Under the pieces are notes generated by a model, which saw nothing but the letters and a program-made list of their open reading frames with translations, ran no database searches and had not been told where the DNA came from. From assembly GCA_019313505.1 (NCBI GenBank), contig JAFDBA010000077.1, positions 1 through 18,803 of the forward strand: DNA of 18,803 bases, read 5' to 3'. Shown here in pieces: positions 7,053 through 14,536 of the stretch. The position numbers and the translations under genes are program-made. Numbering within the stretch: the stretch's first letter is position 1; the number at the start of each line of letters is the position of its first letter. The DNA is from Deltaproteobacteria bacterium. Lineage in GTDB: Bacteria > Desulfobacterota > Desulfobacteria > Desulfobacterales > UBA11574.

Positions 7053-8012
7053 CTAAATTCTTGGGTCATTTTTTAATAAATTATCAAAATATTCAATAGC
7101 CTTTATTAGTCCCTCTTCTATTTTGACTTTTGGAACCCAATCCAACTCTTTTTTTGCAAGGCTAATATCAGGTTTTCTTTGTTTTGGATCATCAAGGGGA
7201 AGTTTTTCGTATATGATCTTTGATTTAGATCCGGAAATCTCGATTATTTTTTTTGCCAATTCCAAAATCGTTAATTCTGTTGGGTTTCCCATATTTACAG
7301 GTCCGGTAAAACTGTCACTGGAGTTCATTAGGCGAACCATACCTTCAATCATGTCATCAACATAACAAAAGGATCTTGTTTGTGATCCATCTCCGTAAAT
7401 CGTTATTGCCACTCCTTTAAGGGCTTGAATAATAAAATTTGAAACAACCCTTCCGTCATTGGGATGCATTCGTGGCCCGTAAGTATTAAATATCCTGGCT
7501 ACTTTTATCCTCAAATTATGCTGACGATGGTAATCAAAAAATAGTGTTTCGGCACATCTTTTTCCCTCGTCATAACAGGACCGCAGACCGATTGGGTTAA
7601 CCCTTCCCCAATAACCTTCCGACTGAGGATGGACATCAGGGTCTCCGTAAACTTCACTGGTGGAGGCCTGTAAGATTTTTGCTTTAACACGTTTTGCCAG
7701 TCCTAGCATATTAATAGATCCGTGTACGCATGTCTTAGTCGTCTGAACCGGATCAAACTGATAATGTATTGGCGAGGCCGGACAGGCCAAATTATAGATT
7801 TCATCTACCTCCAGATAAAGCGGGAAGGTGACATCATGACGGAGAAATTCGAAATTAGGATTATTGTGAAGATCAGCGATGTTTTGCTTGGTCCCTGAAA
7901 AGCAGTTATCAACGCACAACACTTCATGTCCTTCATGAAACAATTTTTCACAGAGATGAGATCCTAAAAAACCACATCCGCCGGTAACAAGAATTCTTTT
8001 GCTAAGATGCAT
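7053..8012 (-). CDS. UDP-glucuronate decarboxylase (UDP-xylose synthase), extended SDR
   Basis: From the ATG at 8012 the protein has 319 residues, normal for bacterial UXS, which converts UDP-glucuronate to UDP-xylose using bound NAD+. The Rossmann motif is TGGCGFLG (residues 10-17). NLACPASPIHYQ (74-85), ASTSEVYGDP (116-125) and the catalytic Tyr147 and Lys151 in SCYDEGKR are UXS-specific landmarks, as are NTYGPRMHPNDGRVVSNF and GDGSQTRSFCYVDD. The frame is open to 8132, but those 40 extra residues are encoded by repeat DNA (R1 and an ACCACGAAG hairpin), so 8012 is preferred. The TTAGG preceding it by eight bases comes from the R1 repeat. The product could feed LPS-core or capsule sugars, in keeping with the waaA/kds genes downstream. 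Confidence 0.93.
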   Translation of the reverse strand: MHLSKRILVTGGCGFLGSHLCEKLFHEGHEVLCVDNCFSGTKQNIADLHNNPNFEFLRHDVTFPLYLEVDEIYNLACPASPIHYQFDPVQTTKTCVHGSINMLGLAKRVKAKILQASTSEVYGDPDVHPQSEGYWGRVNPIGLRSCYDEGKRCAETLFFDYHRQHNLRIKVARIFNTYGPRMHPNDGRVVSNFIIQALKGVAITIYGDGSQTRSFCYVDDMIEGMVRLMNSSDSFTGPVNMGNPTELTILELAKKIIEISGSKSKIIYEKLPLDDPKQRKPDISLAKKELDWVPKVKIEEGLIKAIEYFDNLLKNDPRI

Positions 8013-8019
8013 AGCCAAA

Positions 8020-8045
8020 CCTAACCCGGACAAGCCGGAACCAAA
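8020..8045 (-). repeat. Dispersed repeat R1, copy 2 (leader of the UXS gene)
   Basis: Perfect fit to TTTGGTT plus CCGGYTTRTCCGGGTTAGG on the minus strand. Its last bases (GGTTAGG) lie seven bases before the UXS ATG and may act as a weak ribosome binding site. Confidence 0.65.
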
Positions 8046-8064
8046 GAGGATCGGTTTTATTTTT

Positions 8065-8124
8065 ACCACGAAGATCACGAAGGAAAAGAAGAATAAAATA
8101 TATAACCTTCGTGCTCTTCGTGGT
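8065..8124. repeat. ACCACGAAG-type inverted repeat hairpin
   Basis: Arm 8065-8083 (ACCACGAAGATCACGAAGG) pairs with 8106-8124 with one mismatch out of 19, around a 22-base AT-rich spacer. Each arm is itself made of direct CACGAAG units, a pattern common in intergenic repeats of environmental bacteria. It lies in the 424-base divergent region between UXS and the Trm112-like gene. Confidence 0.7.
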
Positions 8125-8139
8125 GTGATCAAACTTTTT

Positions 8140-8178
8140 TTGCTACAAAAAGCACAAAATTTACAACCAAGGGACTAA
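8140..8178 (+). repeat. Dispersed repeat R2, copy 2
   Basis: Contains TGCTACAAAAAGCACAAAA followed by TTTACAACCAAGGGACTAA, nearly identical to the inverse complement of 5247-5287. No gene starts here, so this copy serves no ribosome-binding role. Confidence 0.6.
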
Positions 8179-8205
8179 AACCTAAATCTTAAAACTAAAA
8201 CGTGT

Positions 8206-8229
8206 TGAATTCGAGTTTTTACGAATTCA
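8206..8229. repeat. Short perfect hairpin in the UXS/Trm112 divergent region
   Basis: TGAATTCG (8206-8213) and CGAATTCA (8222-8229) form an 8-bp stem with an 8-base loop. It could be an operator-like dyad or part of a repeat; no T-run follows that would make it a good terminator. Confidence 0.35.
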
Positions 8230-8290
8230 TCATACATAAGAATGTAAAATTTTCAAACCTTTTTATTCAAGGGATGATCATGGAAACTAC

Positions 8291-8324
8291 TTAGTGCTCA
8301 AATGTATTTATGGATGGGCACTAA
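8291..8324. repeat. Internally deleted remnant of the TTAGTGC-ended element
   Basis: The left end TTAGTGCTCAAATG and right end GGGCACTAA match the terminal inverted repeat (TTAGTGCYYRAAYG) of the element between atpB and atpE, but only about ten bases separate the two ends. It looks like an end-to-end deletion derivative. Confidence 0.5.
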
Positions 8325-8436
8325 TTAACAAATTTTATATCAGTTAAAATAGTTGAAAATTTTACGTCGATCCCTTATAAGGGAAACACTATAGCTAAAT
8401 TCTGCAGATTTTAGTTTAAAGTAAAGGAGGTAATTC

Positions 8437-8610
8437 ATGGCAATAAGTAAAGAACTGCTTGATATTCTTGCCTGTCCCAAATGTAAAGGCGAAATATATT
8501 TAAATGATAGAAAAGACGGGCTTATATGTGATGCCTGTAAGCTTTTATATGAAATAAGGGATGACATCCCGATTATGCTGATCGACGAGGCTACGTCTTT
8601 AGAAAATTAG
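8437..8610 (+). CDS. Trm112-like / UPF0434 zinc-ribbon small protein
   Basis: A 57-residue protein with the family pattern MAISKELLDILACPKCKG, then a second CxxC in LICDACKLLYEIRDDIPIML. Cys13, Cys16, Cys31 and Cys34 would bind one zinc. The shape matches Trm112/YcaR (UPF0434) proteins. In eukaryotes Trm112 is an activating partner of methyltransferases; in bacteria the role is poorly defined, and YcaR-type genes are often found beside LPS and Kdo genes such as kdsB and lpxK. A strong AAAGGAGG six bases before the ATG sets the start. It is followed after ten bases by the DUF4416 gene, so the two are probably co-transcribed. The intact zinc ligands and strong ribosome binding site support a real gene despite its small size. 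Confidence 0.9.
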   Translation: MAISKELLDILACPKCKGEIYLNDRKDGLICDACKLLYEIRDDIPIMLIDEATSLEN

Positions 8611-8620
8611 CCTGACGATT

Positions 8621-9154
8621 ATGAGCCGACCTCAAACGCCAAAGCCTGCCAAGCTGGTAATAGGTTTTTTTCTTAAAGAAAAAGACCTGGTTGTTCCTGT
8701 GGTAAAAGCACTAACAGAAAAATTTGGCCCTGTTGATATCGTAAGTTCATGGTTGCCATTTAATTTTACCACCTATTACGAACCGGAGATGGGGAAGTCT
8801 CTTTTCAGACGGATGCTTGCATTTGAAAGACTGATCAAGCAGAGCACCCTGTCAGAGATAAAACAAATCACCAATGATCTTGAGCAGGTGTATTCAAAAA
8901 ACAGCAAAAGAATGGTCAATCTGGATCCGGGTTATATGCTGCGGGAAAGGTTTGTGCTTGCCACCGGCAAGAATTTCAGTCACAGGATATATATTGGGAA
9001 ACGTATTTATGCGGATTTAACCCTGATTTATTCCAAAGGCCGGTTTGTAAAATTACCATGGACATATCCGGATTATGCCGAGCAAAACATGCTTGTTTAC
9101 CTTGAACGGGTACGGAATAAATATGTGATCGATTTGAAACAGACATATGCATAA
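8621..9154 (+). CDS. DUF4416 family protein
   Basis: A 177-residue soluble protein with no signal peptide or membrane helix. It is recognised as DUF4416 by the N-terminal AKLVIGFFLKEKDL, the ..YYEPEMG...FRRMLAFERLI stretch (about residues 51-72), VNLDPGYMLRERFVLAT (about 98-114), and SHRIYIGKRIYADLTLIY followed by the LPWTYPDY segment near the C terminus. The family is conserved in Desulfobacterota and some thermophiles and often lies beside small zinc-ribbon or rRNA-related genes; its function is unknown. It starts ten bases after the Trm112-like gene with no clear Shine-Dalgarno of its own, suggesting translational coupling. Only the family assignment is firm. Confidence 0.82.
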   Translation: MSRPQTPKPAKLVIGFFLKEKDLVVPVVKALTEKFGPVDIVSSWLPFNFTTYYEPEMGKSLFRRMLAFERLIKQSTLSEIKQITNDLEQVYSKNSKRMVNLDPGYMLRERFVLATGKNFSHRIYIGKRIYADLTLIYSKGRFVKLPWTYPDYAEQNMLVYLERVRNKYVIDLKQTYA

Positions 9155-9160
9155 ACTACA

Positions 9161-9314
9161 GGGTTCAAGGTTCAGGGTTCAAAGGAAATACCTAAAATGA
9201 GCTAAAGTGCCTAAAATGCCTAAAATTATGGGATGTTATTATTTTTAAATTTGTGTCTATTTGTGTTAATTCGTGGTTTTATTTGACTGCTCTCAACGGT
9301 TGAACCCTGAACCT
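9161..9314. repeat. Repeat-rich intergenic block upstream of yicC
   Basis: A perfect 14-bp inverted repeat (AGGTTCAGGGTTCA at 9168-9181, its complement at 9301-9314) encloses two other repeat types. One is GCTAAAGTGCCTAAAATGCC units (about 9195-9230), related to those at 17596-17707. The other is a TTTGTGTCTATTTGTGTTAA / TTCGTGGTTT block (about 9252-9282), related to 11179-11265. Nothing coding was seen. Confidence 0.6.
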
Positions 9315-9350
9315 GTGAACGCTTAACTTATTGTTAAAGGCGGAAGAAAA

Positions 9351-10246
9351 ATGCTAAAAAGTATGACCGCATATTCAAAATCGGAGAAGATCCAAGAAAA
9401 ATTTACGGTTCTGATTGAAATCCGCTCATATAACAGCAGGCATCTTGATATTGCATTGCGTATTCCCCATGCATATCTTGCACTGGAGGAGAAGATAAAA
9501 ACCTTAAGATAAAAACCTTAATTTCCCGTAAGGTTTCAAGAGGACGTCTAGAGATTAATCTGCAAGTCAGGGACGATTCCGGTGAGGTATATGGCTTTGA
9601 AATAAATACACCCAAAGCCAGGGCATATTATGATAGCCTTGTCCGATTAAAAGATAAATTTAATATTAATTCCGAAATATCGATGGACCTTCTTGTGAGT
9701 GGGGTAGGTATTATCAAGCCTGCCGAGATGGGTCTTGATATGGAAGCCTGCTGGCCTGTTTTTGAAGATTGTATTAATGAAGCCTTAGATAACATTATCG
9801 CCATGCGAAAAAGGGAAGGAGATTTTCTTGAAGCAGATATTGCAGCCCGACTTGACGGTATAGAAGAAAGTGTTGACCAGATTCAGAAAGAATCGAGCGA
9901 TCTTTTATCCCATTACCAGCAGCGTCTTAAAGACCGTATCACTGTTTTAACCAAAGGTATCGTAGAGATAGATCCTGGTCGGATAGCACAGGAAGCGGCT
10001 TTTCTGGCTGACAGAAGTGATATTTCCGAGGAAGTTGTAAGGGCTGCAAGCCATATCAAACAGTTTCGAACAATTATGAATTCAGAAGAGCCTGCTGGCC
10101 GAAAGCTAAATTTTTTAATGCAGGAGCTTAACCGTGAATTCAACACCATGGGATCTAAGTCGGATAAAACAAATGTATCTCACATTGTAGTAGAGGTAAA
10201 GTCCGAGCTTGAAAAGATAAGGGAACAGTTGCAGAATGTAGAATGA
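9351..10246 (+). pseudogene. yicC: YicC family endoribonuclease-like protein, frameshifted by a 14-bp tandem duplication
   Basis: The ATG at 9351 (GGCGGAAG upstream) gives MLKSMTAYSKSEK ... IEIRSYNSRHLDIALRIP, the YicC N terminus, but the frame ends at TAA 9510-9512. The other frame continues with ISRKVSRGRLEINLQV and later NRLGSE-type C-terminal residues (MNSEEPAGRKLNFLMQE, FNTMGSKS) characteristic of YicC. The break is caused by AGATAAAAACCTTA occurring twice in tandem (9493-9506, 9507-9520). Removing one copy gives an uninterrupted 293-residue protein, the normal length. YicC proteins are linked to RNA degradation in E. coli. The gene sits at the usual place before remA and gmk. A recent mutation or an assembly error are both possible. 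Without rescue only the part from 9683 could be made separately. Confidence 0.9.
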
Positions 10247-10272
10247 TTTGGTTCCGGTTTATCCGGGTCAGG
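10247..10272 (+). repeat. Dispersed repeat R1, copy 3 (between yicC stop and remA)
   Basis: TTTGGTTCCGG followed by TTTATCCGGGTCAGG, starting immediately after the yicC stop codon and running into the GGGGAGG Shine-Dalgarno of remA (10271-10277). Confidence 0.6.
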
Positions 10273-10280
10273 GGAGGTAT

Positions 10281-10535
10281 ATGGATCAGAATCTTTTGAA
10301 TATCGGTTTTGGAAATACAGTGGTTGCTGCACGAGTTGTTGCTATTGTGTCTCCCAATTCAGCTCCTATGAAACGTCTTAAGGATGAGGCCAAAGATGAA
10401 AAACGTTTGATAGATGCAACACAGGGCCGCAGAACCCGTTCTATAATTGTTATGGATAGCAATCATATCGTTCTTTCCGCCATACAGGCCGAAACAATAT
10501 CCCAGCGCTACTCAACACCCAAGGCTTCGGAATAA
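10281..10535 (+). CDS. remA: RemA-like regulatory protein (DUF370)
   Basis: An 84-residue protein with the DUF370 signature throughout: LLNIGFGNTVVAARVVAIVS, SPNSAPMKRLKDEA, LIDATQGRRTRSIIVMDS and HIVLSAIQAETISQR. In Bacillus subtilis RemA is a DNA-binding regulator of matrix genes. The gene order yicC-remA-gmk is the same as yloC-ylzA-gmk there and is widespread, including in Desulfobacterota, where the target genes are not known. The frame is open from 10248, but the ATG at 10281 follows GGGGAGG and begins at the conserved family N terminus, so it is preferred. The stop is seven bases before gmk, indicating one operon. Confidence 0.9.
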   Translation: MDQNLLNIGFGNTVVAARVVAIVSPNSAPMKRLKDEAKDEKRLIDATQGRRTRSIIVMDSNHIVLSAIQAETISQRYSTPKASE

Positions 10536-10541
10536 TCGATC

Positions 10542-11177
10542 ATGAATGAGCAGGAAAGCAGACCCTCCGGTTCAAATCCCAAAGAGATAATTAGACATGG
10601 TTATCTTTTTATCATTTCCGCGCCGTCGGGGGGCGGCAAAACAACCCTTTCCAAAGCCGTGGTTAACCGGTTTAACGATATATTTTATTCGATTTCGTAT
10701 ACAACAAGGTCGCCACGGGACGGTGAACAAGACGGTGTCGATTACTATTTTATCCAAAAAAAAGATTTTGAAAAAAGGATAAAAAACGGCTATTGGGCTG
10801 AATGGGCGGAGGTCCACGGCAATTATTACGGCACATCGGTTGAATTTCTGGATAAAGGTCTGGATTCAGGACACGACATGCTCCTTGATATCGATGTCCA
10901 AGGGACCATCCAGATACTTGGGAGGTATCCCGACAGTGTTACGATTTTTATAATGCCCCCGTCACTGGAGATCCTTAGAAAACGCTTGGAAATGAGAAGA
11001 ACTGAGAGCAGGGCAACGATAGAAAGACGTCTTTTAAATGCTGAAGATGAGATAGCCCAAAAAGGTCTTTACCGTCATGTTATTGTTAATGATCAGCTGT
11101 CCGTATCAATTGATAAACTTATAGCCATTATCGAGAAATATCGATACCCGAACAAACCTGATCAATGCCTAAAGTAA
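10542..11177 (+). CDS. gmk: Guanylate kinase
   Basis: Gmk phosphorylates GMP to GDP with ATP in the cytoplasm. At 211 residues it is normal, with a somewhat longer N terminus (about 20 residues before LFIISAPSG). The P-loop is APSGGGKT (residues 27-34). The GMP-binding region contains SISYTTRSPRDGEQDGVDYY, then GYWAEWAEVHGNYYGT, LLDIDVQGTIQI and the lid arginine region RLEMRRTES. RRLLNAEDEI is also a family landmark. The ATG overlaps no neighbour and starts six bases after remA. It is followed by a repeat block and then rlmB. Confidence 0.97.
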   Translation: MNEQESRPSGSNPKEIIRHGYLFIISAPSGGGKTTLSKAVVNRFNDIFYSISYTTRSPRDGEQDGVDYYFIQKKDFEKRIKNGYWAEWAEVHGNYYGTSVEFLDKGLDSGHDMLLDIDVQGTIQILGRYPDSVTIFIMPPSLEILRKRLEMRRTESRATIERRLLNAEDEIAQKGLYRHVIVNDQLSVSIDKLIAIIEKYRYPNKPDQCLK

Positions 11178-11178
11178 A

Positions 11179-11265
11179 TTAACCGCAAATTAACGCAAAT
11201 AGACATCAATATTACCTTTAAATTCGTGTTTATTAGTATTCATTCGTGGTTTGATTTAACTGCAG
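11179..11265. repeat. Imperfect inverted repeat of the AACCACGAAT/GTGTTTATT type
   Basis: The left arm (ACCGCAAATTAACGCAAATA) faces the right arm ending TTCATTCGTGGT (complement ACCACGAATGAA), a relative of the block at 9252-9282. It fills most of the 111-base gap between gmk and rlmB. Confidence 0.55.
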
Positions 11266-11288
11266 ATGGAGACTAGTTAAGGGTAGAT

Positions 11289-12062
11289 ATGGTAAAAATA
11301 GTAAAAAGAGAGATGCTTTATGGAATTAATTCTGTTCTTGAAGCCTTAAAAGCCGGTCGTAGAGATTTCTTTGCGGTCTATATTGCAAAAAAAAAGATTT
11401 CGCAACGTTTAGAAAAAATATTGATACTTGCTGAAGCGAAAAAAATTCCTGTGGAATGGGTGGAGACTTTACAGCTAAAATCTCTGACCGGAACTGATCA
11501 ACACCAGGGAATCGGAGCCGGGACAAGTCCTTTCCCGCTATCCGGAATTTCTGATATTATCGACATCATCCGGCAGGATGATACAAACCATTTACTTTTA
11601 CTGCTCGATAATGTCGTGGATCCTCATAACCTGGGAGCTCTGATTAGAACAGCACTTTGTGTGGGCGTTGACGGTATAATCATTCCAAAGGACAGATCTG
11701 TTTCTCCCACACCTGCGGTATCCAGGGCATCAGCAGGAGCTCTGGAACATATCCATCTTGCAAGGGTAACAAACATGGTCAACACAATCGAGGTGTTGAA
11801 GGAAAAAGGATTGTGGATTGCCGGAATGGAAAAAACCTCGGGCGAATCAATTTTTTTCAGTGATTTAACAGGTCATGTTGCAATTGTTATTGGTGGGGAG
11901 GAAAAAGGGATGCGGCCTCTGGTAAAAAAACATTGCGATTTTTTAATGTCCATTCCCCAGGCAGGGCCCGTAAGTTCCCTGAATGCATCTGTGGCAGGAG
12001 CGGTTGTCATGTATGAGGCTTTCAGACAGCGACTTTTTACGACGCCATCACATTTGTCTTGA
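11289..12062 (+). CDS. rlmB: 23S rRNA (guanosine-2'-O)-methyltransferase RlmB-like, SPOUT/TrmH family
   Basis: The 257 residues fit RlmB. An N-terminal substrate-binding domain begins LYGINSVLEALKAGRR (residues 10-25) and includes QHQGIGA (71-77). The SPOUT knotted methyltransferase domain follows, with motif 1 LDNVVDPHNLGALIRTA (residues 106-122; N114 and R120), motif 2 IVIGGEEKGM (199-208) and motif 3 SIPQAGPVSSLNASVAGAV (221-239) for S-adenosylmethionine binding. RlmB methylates G2251 of 23S rRNA in E. coli; a tRNA or other rRNA target is possible for relatives. AAGGGTAG precedes the ATG at 11289; ATG 11313 is an alternative. comF follows 21 bases on. Confidence 0.93.
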   Translation: MVKIVKREMLYGINSVLEALKAGRRDFFAVYIAKKKISQRLEKILILAEAKKIPVEWVETLQLKSLTGTDQHQGIGAGTSPFPLSGISDIIDIIRQDDTNHLLLLLDNVVDPHNLGALIRTALCVGVDGIIIPKDRSVSPTPAVSRASAGALEHIHLARVTNMVNTIEVLKEKGLWIAGMEKTSGESIFFSDLTGHVAIVIGGEEKGMRPLVKKHCDFLMSIPQAGPVSSLNASVAGAVVMYEAFRQRLFTTPSHLS

Positions 12063-12083
12063 TGATTATAAAACCGGAGACCG

Positions 12084-12989
12084 TTGCTCCCAAATATGTT
12101 GATCCGTATAGCCAAAACCTTTAAACAAGCCCTTTTCCCGACGCGGTGTCTGGTGTGCAGATCTTTTTTTCATCTCGGACAGCATAAAAACTGTGATTTA
12201 AAACCAGGGGCTACGGATGCAGACAGTTCAAACATTGGGCAGGAATTTATTGAAAAAATCGTTTTAACTTCAGCCCACGATGATTATTATTTGAGGAATA
12301 TTCCTGAAGTCTTTGAGAAATTAATGGCCCCGTTTTTATGCCCGACCTGCTCGTCAGGATTTTTGGCGGTTGAATCCCCCAAATGTTCCAGATGTGGTAT
12401 GGTGTTTAAAAGCAGACAAGGGGAGGACCACGTCTGCGGAGAGTGCCTCGATTCATCAAATAGATTCCGAATAGCACGATCAGCGGGGGTTTATAAATAC
12501 ACACTTATGGCGGTGATACAATGTTTTAAATATAAAGGAAAAATTCAACTGGCACGACCTTTAGGGACCCTTCTTTTTGCAGCCTTTATAAGTTTTTGGG
12601 ATAAAATAAATATAGATCTGATCGTGCCGGTTCCCCTGCATGCTAAAAAGTTGAGAATACGGGGTTTCAACCCATCGTTTCTTCTGGTAAAGGACTGGGT
12701 ACGCATTGCAGAATTTTTAAATGTGAAATTACCGGATATACAGGTTGACATAAATGTTCTTGAAAGGAGAAAATGGACTGAACCACAGGCCGGTTTAGGG
12801 CGTAAGGAACGTTTGGCAAACATTAAGAATGCATTTAATATAAGCAATGGTTCGAAAATCACAGGTAAAAAAATACTGCTTGTGGATGATGTGTATACCA
12901 CCGGAGCAACTGCAAATGAATGTGCTAAGGTTCTATTGAAAGGCGGTGCCGGGCATGTTGATGTGCTAACGCTGGCAAGGGCCATATGA
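12084..12989 (+). CDS. comF: ComF family phosphoribosyltransferase-like protein with extended zinc region
   Basis: The C-terminal half is a type I phosphoribosyltransferase fold with VPVPLHAKKLRIRGFN, the RKWTEPQAGLGRKERLANI segment and the PRPP motif ILLVDDVYTTGAT. The N-terminal half carries four Cys pairs: CLVC (22-25), CPTC (86-89), CSRC (101-104) and CGEC (118-121). This is the ComF/GntX layout, except that about 45-50 additional residues, rich in Asp and Ser, separate the first pair from the second, raising the length to 301 against about 230-245 usual. ComF is needed for DNA uptake in competent bacteria, though it is widely present in others with an unclear role. The start is TTG 12084 (GGAGA just upstream) or ATG 12096. 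The stop overlaps a downstream ATG as ATGA. Confidence 0.88.
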   Translation: MLPNMLIRIAKTFKQALFPTRCLVCRSFFHLGQHKNCDLKPGATDADSSNIGQEFIEKIVLTSAHDDYYLRNIPEVFEKLMAPFLCPTCSSGFLAVESPKCSRCGMVFKSRQGEDHVCGECLDSSNRFRIARSAGVYKYTLMAVIQCFKYKGKIQLARPLGTLLFAAFISFWDKINIDLIVPVPLHAKKLRIRGFNPSFLLVKDWVRIAEFLNVKLPDIQVDINVLERRKWTEPQAGLGRKERLANIKNAFNISNGSKITGKKILLVDDVYTTGATANECAKVLLKGGAGHVDVLTLARAI

Positions 12990-13042
12990 TTGAAGATTTT
13001 CAATCATCAATCGTTAATAGTAAATATTCAATACAAAAAGAT

Positions 13043-13525
13043 ATGTTATCTAAAATATTAGAATTACAAGACTTGATAAAAGTTGTGCATGACCTGCGTA
13101 AGTTAGGGAAAAAGATTGTTTTTACAAACGGTTGTTTTGATATTTTGCATGTGGGTCATGTGCGTTATCTTACCGCTGCCAGGTCGGAAGGGGATGTTTT
13201 AGTGGTGGGATTAAATTCCGATGGGTCGGTAAAATCCATAAAACCGGAAAACAGGCCGATCGTGAACCAGGAACAGAGGGCGGAAGTTCTGGCCGGCTTG
13301 GAGTGTGTAGATTTTATTACGGTTTTTAATGAACCTGATCCGTTAAAAGTTATAAATGAATTAAAACCTGATGTACTTGTAAAGGGAGCTGATTGGATTG
13401 AAAAGGAGATTATAGGGGCTGATACTGTAAAAGCAAATGGCGGCAAAGTGGTCAGGGTTTCGGTAGTGCCTGAAGTTTCGACTTCTCGAATTATCCAAAG
13501 AATCGCAAAGCGTTATCAACACTGA
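13043..13525 (+). CDS. rfaE2: D-glycero-beta-D-manno-heptose 1-phosphate adenylyltransferase (RfaE2/HldC)
   Basis: The 160-residue cytidylyltransferase-like protein matches the stand-alone C-terminal half of HldE. KIVFTNGCFDILHVGHVRYL (residues 24-43) holds the HxGH nucleotidyltransferase motif (H36, H39). GLNSDGSVKSIKPENRPI, QRAEVLAGLECVDFITVF, PDVLVKGADW and VSTSRIIQRI complete the family pattern. It makes ADP-heptose precursor for the LPS inner core, matching the waaG/waaA genes in the window; the kinase half (RfaE1) is not seen here. The frame is also open from an ATG at 12986 that overlaps the comF stop (ATGA). Those 19 extra residues are encoded by a short hairpin and AT-rich repeat-like DNA, so 13043 is preferred, though coupling from 12986 cannot be excluded. 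Confidence 0.95.
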   Translation: MLSKILELQDLIKVVHDLRKLGKKIVFTNGCFDILHVGHVRYLTAARSEGDVLVVGLNSDGSVKSIKPENRPIVNQEQRAEVLAGLECVDFITVFNEPDPLKVINELKPDVLVKGADWIEKEIIGADTVKANGGKVVRVSVVPEVSTSRIIQRIAKRYQH

Positions 13526-13669
13526 GAGTAAATTCTCAATAAGTTTTAGTGTAATAAATGATCATCATGCCCCGCCGACTGACAACAAAATATAACCTGC
13601 TCAAACAGCCAGACATGTTACATTTTATCACCAGTTGGCTCTATAATTTATTAAAAACTTACCCCTGGG

Positions 13670-14536
13670 ATGGGGATTAAAAAAATACACGGCATGATAA
13701 TAAAGCACAGGAATGGTGTTTCATTTTTAGAATTTGAAAAACTTGCGAAGCTCCCCGGTATCCTGCATGGGGTTTTTACCAGAAATACCGGCGTAAGCAC
13801 CGGTCCATTTCGCAGCTTAAATATCAGTTTCGGTGTCGGTGATGATGATCGGAATGTCAGGTGGAACAGGGAGATAATATCAAAATGTCTCAACGAAGAA
13901 GACCTTGTTTTCGCGGACCAGGTTCACGGAGGCAGAGTCATGGTATTTTCAAAAGATGATAATAATTCTATCACGTTTGATTCTGATCTTTCCGGTGAAG
14001 TTGAACCGCCGAAAATTTTAGGCAAGCAGATTGGTGTGTCTAATCCTGATCCCGAGTATAAACATGTGGGGGATGCTCTGGTTACGAATATACGAAAAAA
14101 GATTCTTGCAATACAGGTGGCTGACTGTCAATCGGTAATCATGTACGATCATGTTCAGAAAGTTGTGGCAAATGTTCACTCCGGTTGGCGCGGAAGTATA
14201 AACAATATTATAGGATTTACGATAAAGGTAATGAAAAAAAGCTTTGGTTGCCTTGCCGGTGATATTGTTGCGGGGATCGGTGCGTCTTTGGGCCCATGCT
14301 GCGCCGAGTTTGTGAACTACGAAAAAGAGATCCCAAAGAAATACTGGAAGTACAAGGATGATAGCGACCATTTTGATTTTTGGTCATTAAGTCGTGACCA
14401 GCTTTGCCAGGCAGGGGTTTTGACCGGCAACGTGGATTTAAGCCGATTGTGCACAAAATGTGATCCGGACCGATTTTTTTCATTTCGTGGAGAGGGCACT
14501 ACCGGGAGGTTTGCATCCATAATTGGTCTTAAATAA
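13670..14536 (+). CDS. pgeF: Peptidoglycan editing factor PgeF / multicopper polyphenol oxidase-like (DUF152, YfiH)
   Basis: The family core is clear: LHGVFTRNTGVSTGPFRSLN near the N terminus, FADQVHGGRV (H86), VADCQSVIMYD (C153), VHSGWRG (H170), and GIGASLGPCCAEF; the His-Cys-His set binds zinc. It ends with CTKCDPDRFFSFRGEGTTGRF, the usual finish. At 288 residues it is longer than the common 240-260, because of an N-terminal lead and about 25 extra residues (about 100-130) before DALVTN. In E. coli YfiH prevents misincorporation of L-Ser for L-Ala into peptidoglycan precursors, and relatives act as purine nucleoside phosphorylases. ATG 13670 or 13694 may be the start; neither has a well-spaced Shine-Dalgarno. 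The 144 bases upstream show nothing recognisable. Confidence 0.92.
   Translation: MGIKKIHGMIIKHRNGVSFLEFEKLAKLPGILHGVFTRNTGVSTGPFRSLNISFGVGDDDRNVRWNREIISKCLNEEDLVFADQVHGGRVMVFSKDDNNSITFDSDLSGEVEPPKILGKQIGVSNPDPEYKHVGDALVTNIRKKILAIQVADCQSVIMYDHVQKVVANVHSGWRGSINNIIGFTIKVMKKSFGCLAGDIVAGIGASLGPCCAEFVNYEKEIPKKYWKYKDDSDHFDFWSLSRDQLCQAGVLTGNVDLSRLCTKCDPDRFFSFRGEGTTGRFASIIGLK

Noticed and set aside
8013..8132. 40-residue N-terminal extension of the UXS gene with a hydrophobic stretch resembling a membrane anchor
   Set aside because: It is encoded by the R1 repeat and the right-hand arms of the ACCACGAAG hairpin. UXS family proteins begin at the Rossmann fold, matching the ATG at 8012.
8340..8567. 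Minus-strand 75-residue reading frame
   Set aside because: It is opposite the Trm112-like gene, whose zinc Cys pairs and AAAGGAGG mark the plus strand as coding.
9155..9350. Possible CRISPR-like array because of repeated TAAA(A/G)TGCC units
   Set aside because: Units are about 10-16 bases with spacers of a few bases, imperfect, and not regularly spaced; no cas genes are near.
9683..10246. Stand-alone 187-residue gene
   Set aside because: It is the C-terminal two thirds of the frameshifted yicC; homologous codons continue upstream of 9683 in the same frame.
12986..13042. Upstream start for rfaE2 overlapping comF (ATGA)
   Set aside because: The extra 19 residues come from a short hairpin (GATTGAA/TTCAATC) and AT-rich DNA and are not part of the family. 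It is kept only as an alternative because of the overlap.
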